From Isoetes taiwanensis (lineage: Eukaryota > Streptophyta > Lycopodiopsida > Isoetales > Isoetaceae), in NCBI GenBank assembly GCA_021234155.1, contig JAJEKV010000027.1, forward strand, positions 4,710,623-4,774,622: 64,000 nucleotides of DNA, read 5' to 3'. The notes under the pieces are model-generated. The model saw only the letters and a program-made list of their open reading frames with translations, searched no databases and was not told the origin of the DNA. Below are positions 1 to 11,838 of this stretch, one piece after another (position 1 is the first letter of the stretch; the number at the start of each line of letters is the position of its first letter). Both the position numbers and the translations under genes were made by a program.

Positions 1-185
1 AAGGGCCATTTTGAGATTCCAAATCCGCCCTAATGACGGTTTTTCCCTCGAAAACCCTTCGGGGCGGGGGTTTTTTAACCCGGACAGTAATAAGTTTGCT
101 GCGCTCCTTGTGGGTCCCATAGGCCGATTGGCCTCAGTGGACGATAAAAAATCATTCTCATTCTCATTCTCATTCTTTATCTACT
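1..185 (+). mobile_element. LINE 3' end with conserved hairpin and TCATTC-type tail
   Basis: This is a 5'-truncated non-LTR retrotransposon tail. A TTTTTCCCTCGAAAACC stretch and a G-rich run are followed by GGGTCCCATAGGCCGATTGGCC, then GTGGACGATAAAAAA and an iterated TCATTC tail at about 151-176. The same order of blocks recurs on the minus strand at 46313-46470, where LINE-like C-terminal coding sequence lies just upstream, so I read this copy as the 3' UTR of that LINE family. No coding sequence remains here. A SINE that shares the LINE tail is the main alternative. Confidence 0.6.
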
Positions 186-215
186 TCACTGGGTAATGTA
201 TCATCGAGAAAGATG

Positions 216-333
216 TTAGGCCCTTGCACACAAGAACATCAGGCCATAATCATTCAGCTACAACGAATTTATTTTTAGGCCCCGACACAAAAGAACATCA
301 GGCCATAATCATTTAGCTACAACAAATATATTT
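216..333. repeat. Two-copy 59-bp tandem repeat
   Basis: Copies at 216-274 and 275-333 both begin TTAGGCCC and share AAGAACATCAGGCCATAATC. They differ at only a few positions. No coding function is apparent. Confidence 0.8.
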
Positions 334-2519
334 ATGTCAAAGGCTGCCAAGCTTACCTGCTTATCAGGACCAAAAGCGCAAATGGAGCTGCAAGCGAATC
401 GCAGTCATAACAGGCGAAAACTAATGAGTTACTATGATAAGCCACTGAGCAACAGGTCGAGATATGTCCAAAATTATTCCTTTTCCCTAGCATTAAGAGA
501 GAGAAATAATTATGCATCACAGTGGAGAGGAATCACAACTCTTTAGGTAGAGCATCATAACATCAGGGTTTTTGTCTCAACTAACCCGGCTCCACAAGAA
601 CCCTAACTGATGCCAAATAGAATCCGACACTTGCTTAGCCAAGGAAACAGATTTTTTCACAGATGGCGGCTTTTCCAAAGAGATAGACAAACTTGCATTC
701 TGAAATGTCTCCCTTTTTCGTTGTACCACAAAAGTGCCAGCGCCTCGTAGAGGGCTTGGAATGCCGATTCATACAATAAATCCAGAATTCCTCAAAATTC
801 CGAAAATGCATTGCCATATGCACAAAAACTACACACTTGAGCTGGACAAATCCATCACAAAATTATGGGGTAACAAATGGAAGCCATCAATCTGCACCAG
901 TAATACACTAGTATTGATCCATAGTCTGGTGCTTGCCATAGAACTCCTTTGCTCTACACATAAACTTCAATTCAAACGACCAGAATACAAAGCCCCAATT
1001 TCCATCAAGTTAAACGGCCAGGATTGAAAGCCCTCTTTTGCACATCTTCTTTGCACTTTCTAACTCCAATGGACCATCGAGATTCACCTTTCTCTTTTCA
1101 TCCAACAGTTCAGGACCATGACCCCATCTATGACCACCCATCCGCATCAAACCCCATGTGCATGACTTCCTCATGAGCTGTCATCATCTCTGCCATTGAC
1201 ATTTCAACAGACGATGAGGATTACAAGTGGATCCATGGGTGTGCATGCATGGGGTGTAGATGGGGGGGAGGGCATGAGAAACCTCCCACATCCTAATTTA
1301 TTAATATAAGGATAATATGAGGATAATATGAGGTTATGAGGTACTTATCAAGTCAAATATAGTGTAGCTAGTATATAACCATGTAGTTTCTAGTGTTAAT
1401 CAAGGTCTACAGTAATAAGATAAATATATTTAAAGCTTAAAAAGTTAAGTTAGCTCCAAAGTTGTGGTATCAAAATTCAATAGGATGGTAGCTAGTGATG
1501 TTTATTTATGGCAATCATTCATTCGGCCAAAGAACATTTCATACCTGTTTTTAAAATTCGTGAAAGAAATTAAATTTTTTACATTACATTTCTCCAATAA
1601 GTCTTTTAAATAATTCAAAACGTTATAAGAGACATATATAGAGTTCCTAATATAGTTTTATTGAAAAAATACAAATAATTCTACTTATGTTTTACTACCT
1701 TAAAACTAGTCTATGTGTTGTTGCTAGAAAGTGTTGTAATTTAGGCATGACAAGAGTATATATAGTTCATCTTTCATGATAGATTATAGTTTCTATGTAT
1801 GCAAGCCTTTGTTAGCAACATATATTTTCAATTTCATGCTAAAATAGCATATTATATGCAAGATATGAATATAAATAGGCATGGACCAGTTATAGTCCAC
1901 AATCAAGCATAAAATATTTTCAAAAGGTATGCTACCTGTTTCATTCGCAACCAATATGCTTCCTGTTTCTTTCGCAACCAATCATCAATGTAACGTCATC
2001 TTCAAGGCTTGCTTCATCATCATCTGAACATGTTTTTCTTGTGATGTCCTTGCAAGTGGTTCCAAAAACTGGAGTAGTGGATCCAAAATCAGCAGAACAA
2101 TTGGCTTTCACGTTCTTAGACATTGTATCATCTGTACACACTTGAGAAAAACTATAGTCTGATACAATAAAGCAAATGGCCCTATAGGAATAGTTACTTA
2201 CTTATTTTGCCAAGAGGAGAATTAGTTCATTTGTGTCGTGTCTGCCACTATATTTGCAGGATTTCAAAAATATAATTACAAGGAAAAAAGGAACACTTTA
2301 CATTTTTCTAACAAATGTAGAATTTTCAGTCTACATTAACTGCAAACTACATTTCAATGTCTTGATTCTAGTTAATGGAATCATTTTTGTTAAACTTTGT
2401 TGTTAATAGTTCTTGTTTTATGAGGACATCTACACTATTACAGCTGCCTGCTCACTCAACAAATTGTTATATGGCTTGTATGGCTTTTTCTAATTAATGA
2501 AAAATTCTACTCTTATCTC
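334..2519. other. Intergenic, no supported gene
   Basis: AT-rich sequence with only short ORFs that lack recognisable domains or plausible exon structure. The sequence leading into the poly(A) run at 2520 could be a decayed retroposon, but I see no target duplication. Confidence 0.5.
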
Positions 2520-2541
2520 AAAAAAAAAAAAAAAAAAAAAA
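2520..2541 (+). repeat. Poly(A) run, possible retroposon tail
   Basis: A run of 22 A residues follows a TTCTACTCTTATCTC sequence. This resembles the 3' ends (CTTTCCTTC, TTACCTTC, then A) of the two retroposons at 13.9 and 18.3 kb. No flanking duplication was found. Confidence 0.4.
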
Positions 2542-4062
2542 TCATTACGAGATCCTAATTAAATATCCACAATATAAAGACCAATCAACAATAGGAGGAT
2601 CTATAAAGACATAAAGTGCAACATATGCAACTTGTCAGCATTGGACACACAATAATGTTCAAAATCAGTATGCCACATGCATTCATTATACCTCATCCTG
2701 GTTAAAGGGGCTCCATTACACAGAGGCAAGCTTCTCACAATGGACAAAAATCTGCAGTAAGCATGCACCTGCACAGATAACCAAGTCAGAGAATATTTTA
2801 GAAATATACAATAAGTCTTTTGGCAGTGGCTTGGGCATTCCAACTTGCCTGTTTTATTTGAGAATTTGATACATGAAATTGTACCAGGAATGGATGATTG
2901 TAAATCATCAGTTTGGGCATTACAACACAAGGTCTCATTTGTAGATTGAGCGTGTCTCGACATGCTTACAGCAACCAAATAAACTCCTTGGAATACAAAC
3001 AAAATGCCATTTAGTGTTTTTCAATAGATTTGTTCACTTCGATCATGCCACCACATGATCTTTTGCAATTTTAAATTTAAAATCTAAGGCACAGGAATAT
3101 CCATATGCTTTATGCATAGCTAAACAACCCAGAAAAATCCACAGATGTGAACGCAATTACCTTATTACTAGTATATATGAAGAATCAACTCTAGGATTCT
3201 TGCTAAATCGTTAGTTACTTACAATTCAAAACTTCATTTTCGTCAAAGCATCGTGCATCAAACAAGAGCTATTCATTGAAGCAGCAAAACATCAGCAGAT
3301 ATGAGGATTAAATGGAACAACAACAACAGAAACTACCCCATCAAAGGGTTCAAACATTGGGCAAAATTAAAGACCACAGCTTTCTGTCACATCATCGCAA
3401 CATAATGGACCGGGTTCCATACGCAACTTAATGAACTAATGACTTCCTTGACAAAGATAGATGTTTTATTCCCCACATATGGAAGAACACGATCCCATTT
3501 CAAGCTCCACATAATGCATCAACAAACAAACAATTAAAAAAAATATATTTGATTATACAATGATCACTGCCTTAACGCAACAAAACCTTCAAAGGTGGTT
3601 AACAACTTAAAAAAGCCACACAGAAAAGAAAAGCTCAAATAAAACCAATGCCCAAACTTGTAACAACCAATAAAAAAACGTACAAAAAGACTAATAAGTG
3701 TGAACAACACCACTAAGCACCAATAACAACCAATAAAACTAGATGGATGCATCCTTCATTCATCATGCCAACATGAATACACATAGAAAGGAGGAAATAA
3801 CTGGAGAACTCTAGTCCTCTATTCATGGCGTGCGCCTGGAGGCAATTCGAGAATTTCGGATATGTGTTGGGTGCACGCGTGAGTAGTGACACCTTTAATG
3901 GCCAAAGTTTCTAAGTTCCAATCAAACTTATAATTGCTACCTATTTCTAGCTCACTCCTTATTTAAGGTTCATGCTTAGATTTCAGCTCCAAAGAAAGAA
4001 CATCTAGAATGTTAGTACTACTAGGAAATGGTCAGTGCTCAATTTTAGTCCACCAAAAACCT
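2542..4062. other. Intergenic or degraded retrotransposon interior
   Basis: No gene is recognised. Because a minus-strand 5' LTR ends at 4077 with its primer-binding site at 4063-4075, the sequence just left of 4063 should be the leader of that element. A weak stem, CGTGCGCC at 3829-3836 against GGTGCACG at 3870-3877, resembles the leader hairpins of the gypsy element at 52.8-53.1 kb. No gag or pol coding sequence is left. Confidence 0.45.
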
Positions 4063-4075
4063 GGCTCTGATACCA
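4063..4075 (-). other. Primer-binding site (initiator tRNA-Met type)
   Basis: Read on the minus strand this is TGGTATCAGAGCC, the usual plant initiator tRNA-Met complement. It lies one base inside the LTR end at 4077, which fixes the element orientation and identifies the adjacent LTR as a 5' LTR. Confidence 0.85.
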
Positions 4076-4076
4076 T

Positions 4077-6264
4077 TGTGACGTCTCCTGCTCATATACG
4101 ATGCCCTGATCTTATAGGGACCGGAGATTCCCTCCTGTCGGCTGAGTATGCCAACATGAAGCCGCCCATCTGACGTCAAACTCTTGATGGTGAGCAAGAA
4201 TATGGCGGGGAAGAATGGACGTGTCATTCATCCTGTCTCCTCAGAACCAACCTAGCTACGTCCAGAAGTCAATGCAGACAAAATTTATGGCAATGGATTT
4301 TGCTCGCATACAACATGGTCGTTGAGTAATCCATTCACCCGCCCTTCCTGTGCATACTTTGCAGATAGGCTGATAAGTATTGGAGATATGACAGTAGCCT
4401 GCCGGGTGCATAGTCAGAGGGACTACTCCTAGGTTGCATCTACTCAGTCCCGATGAGGCAAGAGGGGATCTCTCCCCTTCAGAAGTTCCATGCCAACTAC
4501 AGGTGAGCTAGAGAGCCACTGCTCGTCTACGACTTGAACCCCACTGAGGCGACGCATCACCCAGGAGGTGTTGAGCCCATATCTTGACCACACTCAGTGG
4601 CAACGCCTAGCCAAAAAGTTCCCCGACCGTCGCTATGCACTAGAGGGATCAATTGTAGTTGGACAAGCCTCCCTTGTCAGCCGGTCTAACCCTACCACCC
4701 ACAGCCAGGAGGGCTCCTATGCACATGCCGCATTAATTGGGAATTAATGTGGCTATCTAGAATCATCAAACTACGAAGGCTCTGGGTCTCTACCCCCCTT
4801 CCCAATACACAGGAGTGCACACAGAGTATCCAAGCATAGAACAGTGAACTAAAATAACCATAAATAGTTCTAATCTATCTAATCTAGCATACATATCAGG
4901 TTCATTCGTTAATGGTTTGGGATCTCAAGATTTATTGGTCATCTATAGCTAAGGATAGATGCAATTCAGGCTTAAGGCTTGACGGGAAGCAAGCATTGTC
5001 TATCAAATGATCCACTCAATGGATCCTTGGCTCACTCAAAGTCCCCTGAACGCGTCCATAGTGTCGAAATAGCTTGAGATGGCCAAGTCTCGACGATCTG
5101 CTTGGGAATGCAAGCCTCACGGTTGCTGGCAGGCCAAGATGGATCGGGCGCTTGGGCAATGCATGCTCTGGAGACTAGAATCCAAAAAGGACACTTTTAG
5201 GGTTCTTGGATCGGGGAAAAAATTAAGCACACTATATATTTTTTCATATAAAATGGTTTGGCTATTTTTCGAAATCTTACAGTATATTATGATATATATT
5301 TGGCTAAAGTTATTATTATCATTACATTTATATGTATTTGGACTTCGTAAAACTTTTGAATTAAGTATTCCTTTAAGCTTTGACTTGACTATTTTTCTTA
5401 ACTAGAAAAAGCGAAAAAATGTAAATTCTATAGTTTTAGACATATCGTACTATAATTACAAATAATAATCAACAATCGAGGAACCTACGATAATATTAAA
5501 GAACTTTTAACAAAAGCTCACAACATAGCTTATAACATCCATAGTCTGAACTACATTCAATTCAACGACATCCTTCTAGATATGGTGATAAAATTGCACT
5601 TATCTCTAACCCTTGAAGGAAGTTATACAACCAACTGGGGCATCTAGATCGATATTGGCCATCTCTTACAACTCCATTTTTCAAGATGTATATGTGGTAT
5701 ATGTAATAAAAATTTATAGTTTGAAAAACTACTATCATTGATGATGGTAGGCGTCGATCTGTAAAAATCTATAATAAGAATTCATTTTTGTTTGGCTAAA
5801 TAATCTAATATATAAATATTATAATACAAAGAAAGGCTAATCCCTTTTCCTTTAAGTAAAAGGGGAAAAATAGTTTGGCTAATCCTGAAAAAATAATGAA
5901 CTACTTGTCTTAACTATGGCTATTTTTTATTTTTTTGTTTTAAATAAATCTCTCTTCATAAAATTCGCCGCAAAAATTGCCTAGACCCCCTAAAAAATCG
6001 CCATTTGGCCAATAATAGCCGCTAGTTTTTTCCATGTCTAGGATCTTTTAGCACCACGCTTTTAGGGTTGGAATCTAAAAGATAACTTAGGGCTTTGCCA
6101 CGTGGCAATAGGCGGTTATATGCACATGTTTATACGGACATGTGCAATATAACAAGTTCTAATAGTTGTACCCCAACGGGTACAGGTCGTCATAGCCGAC
6201 ATGTACTAGTGACATGGCAGTATACTATATATATTTATACCGTATATTATCCTAGAACATCACA
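4077..6264 (-). mobile_element. Family-A gypsy-type 5' LTR, minus orientation
   Basis: The termini on the minus strand are TGTGATGTTC and GACGTCACA, near-inverted and of TG...CA type. Long stretches are the reverse complement of the LTR at 26800-28155, for example the block around 4745-4800 against 27280-27350, and 6050-6260 against 26808-27010. Removing an extra segment at about 5212-6047 leaves ~1.35 kb, matching the ~1.375 kb of the other copy. The LTR at 50994-52571 is a more distant relative. The primer-binding site abuts the 4077 end. The matching 3' LTR is not in the window. Confidence 0.8.
5212..6047. other. ~836-bp segment present in only one family-A LTR
   Basis: The LTR at 26.8-28.2 kb reads straight from the ACACTTTTAGGGTTCT block into the TTTTAGCACCACG block. 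Here the two are separated by ~836 bp of AT-rich sequence. GGATC occurs at both junctions and could be a target duplication, so insertion is the simplest reading. Terminal similarity is weak and no ORF is convincing, so the element class is unknown. Confidence 0.55.
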
Positions 6265-6337
6265 CTAATGCATTACTATCAGGGGATGCATTAGATGATT
6301 TGTTTTATAATATTGAATGTACAAGTTGAACGTCTTG

Positions 6338-6435
6338 TAGACCCGGCGGTCTCATAGACGTAATAATCAAATTTCATTTCATTTTAATTTCATCTCTCTC
6401 TCCCTCCCTCTCCCCCCCCCAAAAAAAAAAAAAAA
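6338..6435 (+). mobile_element. LINE 3' tail with hairpin and TTTCA/CT microsatellite
   Basis: An AGACC-CGGC-GGTCT hairpin is followed by CATAGACGTAATAATCAAA, then TTTCATTTCA-type repeats, a CT/CCCT tract, poly(C) and poly(A). Hairpin and downstream block match the tail of the minus-strand LINE at 29.1 kb. Upstream sequence is short because the copy directly abuts the LTR start at 6264. Confidence 0.6.
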
Positions 6436-8125
6436 TGATTGTATTTTTTGCTTTTTTAGGTATATCGAGAAGTTGCACAAAATATAAGTCATAAACTTGA
6501 AACAAAATCCTTTCTAGCAATTTAAAGCAATGTTGGACGCATGTCGAGATATCTCTACAATTTGAATTAAAGTTGTACCTTTAGAAGCCCCTTAGGCTAC
6601 ATCAACATTATTACAATTTTGTCCAGATACTTGGAATAACCTGCGAAGCCAAGTCTTTCACTTAGCATCAGGATGGTTGTTGTAGTCTATCTGGAAGCAC
6701 AGAAGATTGTGTATTTTTAAGGGCTTGGATATTTTTGCTGTTGCTGTCCTCCAGGACGCTCAAGATAGAATTGCTAAGGCCTACGATTGCTCTTCGCTCG
6801 CTCCTACCAAACGATAGTTGATCTTCTCGCTTATAAAATAACATGCTGCAAATCTACAACGTTCTCCACTTGCGCTCCCTAAATTCTACATATATAAACA
6901 AAATGCTCTCATGCACTTTGCTTCAAAAATTAATAAGAAGGAATTGCCATGTGTTTATCCTTATACTTTATATCTCCCTCATTAACTAGAAGAATAAATG
7001 TACACGAGTTTTAATACATAGGAGCATATCGCTTATGTTAAATCTGAAAGCCCCAAACTATTATGAGAATAAACCCCAAGTAAGAATTTGGAAGTAGTTT
7101 TCCCACGGTAAGCAGTCCAAAATACAAAGAGGAATCAAATGCAGGCTGCTTCTCCAGGCGATCAATTTAGCACACGACTGGAATATGCAATAGAAGAAGG
7201 AGCTAAGAAAAGTTCATCAGGCACCTAGGCAGAAGATAAACCTTGCAAGCCAACCCTCACATTTTCAATCATGAAGGAACAACCAAGTTGAAGGCATAAA
7301 ACAACCAAGTTTTTGTCAAGGATACTGGGAAGGCTTCTCTAGATGCCAATATGCTTAGTTAATCAAGAATTCGATGGAGCAGGCATGTTGTTGAGGCCGA
7401 TGCATTTAATAGAAATTGTATATTTCCAGAATGATTCTGGAATAAAAAGCAAGAAGAATAGAAACAAAAAGTGCCATTCTCTAATGAAGATCTGCAAGAA
7501 CCATAAGCTTGATGTCACTATGGGAAGATTATAAAAAGATGCAAATTCTGAGAATCGATTTGCAAAAACATTTTATAGAGACAAAATCAACACGTAAGAA
7601 GCTATGCGTGAACCTCTCGTTTATATCAAAAATCTGAAAAGAAGTGACCAATGGGAGCTGCAACAAATGCGCAATAGCTTCAGCTCTTACAGATTACACA
7701 AACCCCACCATAGACAAAAGCCAGAGAGTGAAACTCGCCTTTGCACCAGACCAAGAACCTTTGCAGCACTACTATCTACTGTATGCCGGATCTGCAAGAA
7801 CACAAGTCGGCTTGAGAAGGTGAGACTAGATTAAAAAACATAGAGCTTACGAGAAATTTTCAGAATTGCCACGTATTGCATAAGCCTTGATAGATTCTTT
7901 ATTCCGTCGCGTCATTATGAACCATGCAATTAAAATATCAATCGTCGACATTAATAGAAAAGATAATCATATCATATAGTTAGAATATCCGCGGTTAAAA
8001 TTAATAAGGAAAATAACATCAATGGTTAAAATTGCTATTTTTATTATTATTTTATCAGATCAATGGTCAATATCAAAAGCCCCAATTGCTAACGACCAAG
8101 ATCAAATGCCCCAATCATGTGATAA
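6436..8125. other. Intergenic, no supported gene
   Basis: AT-rich, with short ORFs at 7343-7534 and 7604-7834 that show no recognisable domain. Sequence at about 8040-8110 (CAATGGTCAATATCAAAAGC) recurs in related form at about 9080-9140, so part of this is dispersed repeat. Confidence 0.5.
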
Positions 8126-8751
8126 AGATTCTATAGAGATTCTCTAGATTCTCTAAAATTCCATCAAGGTTCCCTTAGACTCTCCAAGATTTTATGGTAG
8201 TTTCATTAGATTTCGCTAGATTCTTAAAGATTCTTCTAAGATTCCCATAGATTCTCTAGGATTCTCTTGAGATAGCCCTAGATTATTCCAAGATTCTAGA
8301 TTCTCCAATATTGTATGTACATTCTATTAGATTCTATGAAGATTCTTCTAAATTCTATCAATGTTCCCCAAGATTCTCAAAGATTTTATGAAGATTCCCT
8401 TAGATTCTTCTAGATTCCCAAAGATGTTTTTGAGATTTCCATAATTTTTTTAAAAATCCCTTGAGATTCCCCTAGATTTCCAAATATTATCCCAAGAATC
8501 CTCTAAATTTCGAAGTTTCTATGCAAATTCTCCTAGATTCCCACGGATCCTTTGAAGATTCCCCTATATTTTCCTGGTTTTATGAAGATTCCCTTGAATT
8601 CTCTTAGATTTTCAAAGATTTTCTTGTGATTGCCATAGATTCCCCAAGATTCTCTTGGAATTCCTCTAGATTCTCTAAGATCTCATGAAGATTCCCCTAG
8701 ATTCTCTTCAATTATCTTAGACTCAGCATTCCAAGATTTCAGGAAGATTCC
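8126..8751. repeat. Degenerate AGATTC-rich satellite-like tract
   Basis: For ~625 bp nearly every line repeats variants of AGATTCTCTAGATTCCC, CCAAGATTCTC and GAAGATTCCC. Spacing varies and the copies are strongly diverged. It is non-coding in all frames. This looks like an old tandem array grown from a short unit rather than a recent microsatellite. Confidence 0.75.
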
Positions 8752-10370
8752 GAGAGTTCAATCACATTGGCTCCGACTGCGACGGAATGATGCCAAAGCT
8801 CCACTCTTTGAAAGCTCTTGACGAGAGGACTCCAAGGACATGGGATTTACCTTCAGATGACCGTTAAACTGCAAGTTATGGTCATTTGACAGCAATGTAA
8901 GAAAGGAAGCTTTCTAGAAAGTCCATCTATAAATGCTTTGCCACCTCACTACCTTTTTAATTAAATAAGGGTGCCACCTCACCTCCTTTAATATAAAGAA
9001 ACTGCAATTAAAAAAATAATGGCTAGGATTTCTCCTCCCCATTTTGATCCAATGGCTTCACTACACTTTGTGACAAAAATTTCAATGGTCAAGATCCTTG
9101 CCCCCTTCTTTCATCAACGGCCTAGATCAAAAGCCCCAATTCCACCTTCTATGCACCTTGCTAACCACATTGGACGGTCAAGATTTTGCCTCCCCCTTTG
9201 ATCCGACGGCCTAGAGGCATGGTACATGCACTATGCATGACCCACCAATGACCCATGGGCATGCATGGATGGGGGTATTTACCAAAACCCCATCCGAGCC
9301 CAAAGAGGAAACAAACTTAAAAAATAGATCTTCTTTCAATTTTTGGATAGCCGAGATTGTTTACCGGTTGCCAAAACCATTAAAACTTTAGGAAATCCAT
9401 CTTAAAAAAAAAAAACCAAAAACGTTTTCACCAACTGGAAAAACCAAATTTAAAAAGAGATATGATATGATGATACCTCTTCAATTTCTAGAAAACTATC
9501 CATGACTTTATAACAACTACACACTTCTACAACAAGGCATTGCCAAAGCTTTCTATAGTGTGCCTTTTGGCTACCTTTTGTTTCTTTTGGCGGTGGACAT
9601 GCTGGGCCTCAAATAACCACATAGACGAGTGAGGCTCCACTTGTTCAGGCTTTCTGTCACTTCCAAACCATGTTACTCCAAAAGAGAGAAAAGGAGAAAA
9701 GCATGTTACTCGAGAGGGATAAGGAGATTGTTGACCTTTTATAACGGGCTCAGGACTGCTTTTAAGAACCTTGCTTTTAGTAAATTGGTTAGTTGAAGAC
9801 TATTGATTGTGTGGAAGAGCTAGTCTGACACTTCGTTGATTTGGCAAAATTGTTGGTTGGTGAATAGATCATCACATGTTGATACTTGGAGAGAGATTAT
9901 TTCACATCACTATAATCCCTACAATGGCATGGCATATGACGATAGGGAAGATTTTTTTAAGAGGCAGTGTTTTCCCTAACAACTGGGTTGGTGGATAGAT
10001 CACAAGGTGTTAATATATTCAGTACAAGGGCATTAAGGAAAGGCATGTGAGAATGTGCCCTGCATGGATTTATGGTTAACAAACAAACAAGAGATGGAAA
10101 CAACCAAGGGTAACAGCTGTAGGCTATACATATAAGGTGCAAGTGTTGGGGCCAGACAGAGAAAGCATTTAGTGTTGGTGTGTAAGAAGGCAAGTGCCAG
10201 CACCTAAGTGGATAGGTTTCTAAGTATGGAAGCTATGTATCTAAGTGGGGGTTGATTAGGATGTGGGTTATGTTTGAGATAGACACTTAAACTTATTAAA
10301 GTGCTAAGAGGGTAATGTTGGAAGCTATATCTAAGTTGGAATTGTATGTGGGTTGTGGTTATATTATAAG
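8752..10370. other. Intergenic sequence upstream of the GDSL gene
   Basis: Contains a dispersed-repeat segment at about 9000-9290 but no gene. The last few hundred bases would be the promoter and 5' UTR of the gene starting at 10371. I see no convincing TATA box, and no motif decides the transcription start. Confidence 0.45.
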
Positions 10371-11838
10371 ATGGAGAGTAAGGTTCTGGGCGGCCTGGTT
10401 TTGCTGATGATTTTGGTGCAGCGAAACATGGCAGAGGAATTGAGGGGTTCGTTTGTGTTCGGGGACTCGCTTGTAGATGCAGGGAACAACAACTACATAG
10501 AGTCTCTGTCCAAGGCGAACCTGCCCGATTTTGGCATCGATTTTAAAGCCTCAAATGGGCAGCCAACTGGGCGCTATTGCAATGGCAGAACCATCCCCGA
10601 CATTGTTGGCAAGTGTCTCTCTAATACCCATATCTCTGTTTGCTGCAAATTGCCCTGCCTCATTTTGGCTCTGCCCTGCCCTGTTTTGTACAGGCGAAAC
10701 GTTCGGCATTCCTTACGCCCCTCCATATCTGGACCCTTCCACAAAGGGCGACAGAATCCTCCGCGGTGTCAACTATGCCTCTGGTGCTTCCGGAATCCTG
10801 AACGAAACAGGCCAGACTTTCGTAACATACTATCCTTCGAATACCCACAATTTTATTTTGTTTTATTTTTGCCCTCATGGTTCTTATTTTGCTTGCTATG
10901 CCTTGCAGCTTGGTTATATCTCCATGTGGCAGCAAATAGAGCATTTTGCTCACACCCGCTCCCAACTGATTGAGCTCCTTGGCCCTCAGCGAACCGCTGA
11001 GTTGCTCCGCAAATCAATCTTCTCTATCAACACTGCATCCACTGACTTTCTCGAGAATTATCTCTTCATTGTTATCAGGACTCCAGACCAGTCTATTCCT
11101 CCTCAAGAGTTTCTACATATGCTTCTTTCCACTTTTCGCCAACAACTTATGGTATTTGGCCCTTAGCTCAAAGTAGTATATATAAATCATGGAACACTTT
11201 TAGAACATGCAACACTTTTACTAGGTGAGAAACTAATGATGAATTTTAGAGTTATAATTGCAGGCTCTATACAAGCTAGGCGCTCGAAGATTTATTATCC
11301 CGAATGTTGGTCCCATTGGTTGCACCCCATACCAACTCACATTTCATCCCGAGACACATGGGAAATGTGTGGATTCCTCAAATCAATATGCTCGAAATTT
11401 TAATGCAGGATTGAAGGATATGATCATTGATCTTAATGTTAAGTTGCCATCAGCTCAATTTCTATATGCCAATTCATATGGTATTGCATCTGACATTATC
11501 AATAATCCTTCAAAATATGGTGAGTTCATGTTAGACCACAAGATTATTCATTCTGCTATAAATTTTTCAAATTTTGACAAATTGAACATCTTTTCCATGG
11601 GTTCCTAGGATTTGATAATGTCAACACAGGATGTTGTGGTACCGGAGAACCTTACCATGGGCTTTTGCCATGTGGAACACCAAGAAATCCTATTTGCCCT
11701 GATAGATCCAAATTCTTTTTTTGGGACCCTTATCATCCTTCTGAAGCTGCTAATCAGGTCATTGCAAAGCGACTAGTGGATGGAGATCAAAATGACATAT
11801 TCCCTTACAACATTAGAAGATTAGTAAATCTTCCATAA
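10371..11838 (+). CDS. GDSL-type esterase/lipase, five exons
   Basis: Secreted SGNH-hydrolase family protein, predicted to cleave acyl esters in the cell wall or apoplast. I infer exons at 10371-10608, 10694-10821, 10909-11151, 11264-11519 and 11609-11838, giving an open frame of 364 residues, normal for the family. Residues 1-21 are a hydrophobic signal peptide. Block I is FVFGDSLVDAGNN with the nucleophile Ser. GVNYASGASGIL and GARRFIIPNVGPIGCTP are typical family blocks. Block V is WDPYHPSE with the catalytic Asp and His. Block III, normally GxND, reads ASTD here (SINTASTDFLENY), so the oxyanion-hole Gly and Asn are replaced. Intron 1 (85 bp) starts GC rather than GT. The ATG at 10371 is the only one in frame that gives a signal peptide. 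The exact substrate cannot be told. Confidence 0.9.

Noticed and set aside
734-1027. 97-residue ORF as a gene
   Set aside because: Composition is like random AT-rich DNA and no motif is seen.
10660-10965. Antisense ORF over the GDSL gene
   Set aside because: It overlaps exons 2-3 and an intron of the real gene on the opposite strand.
10531-11166. 211-residue sense ORF in the GDSL region
   Set aside because: It reads through introns 1 and 2. Splicing gives the family-consistent frame instead.
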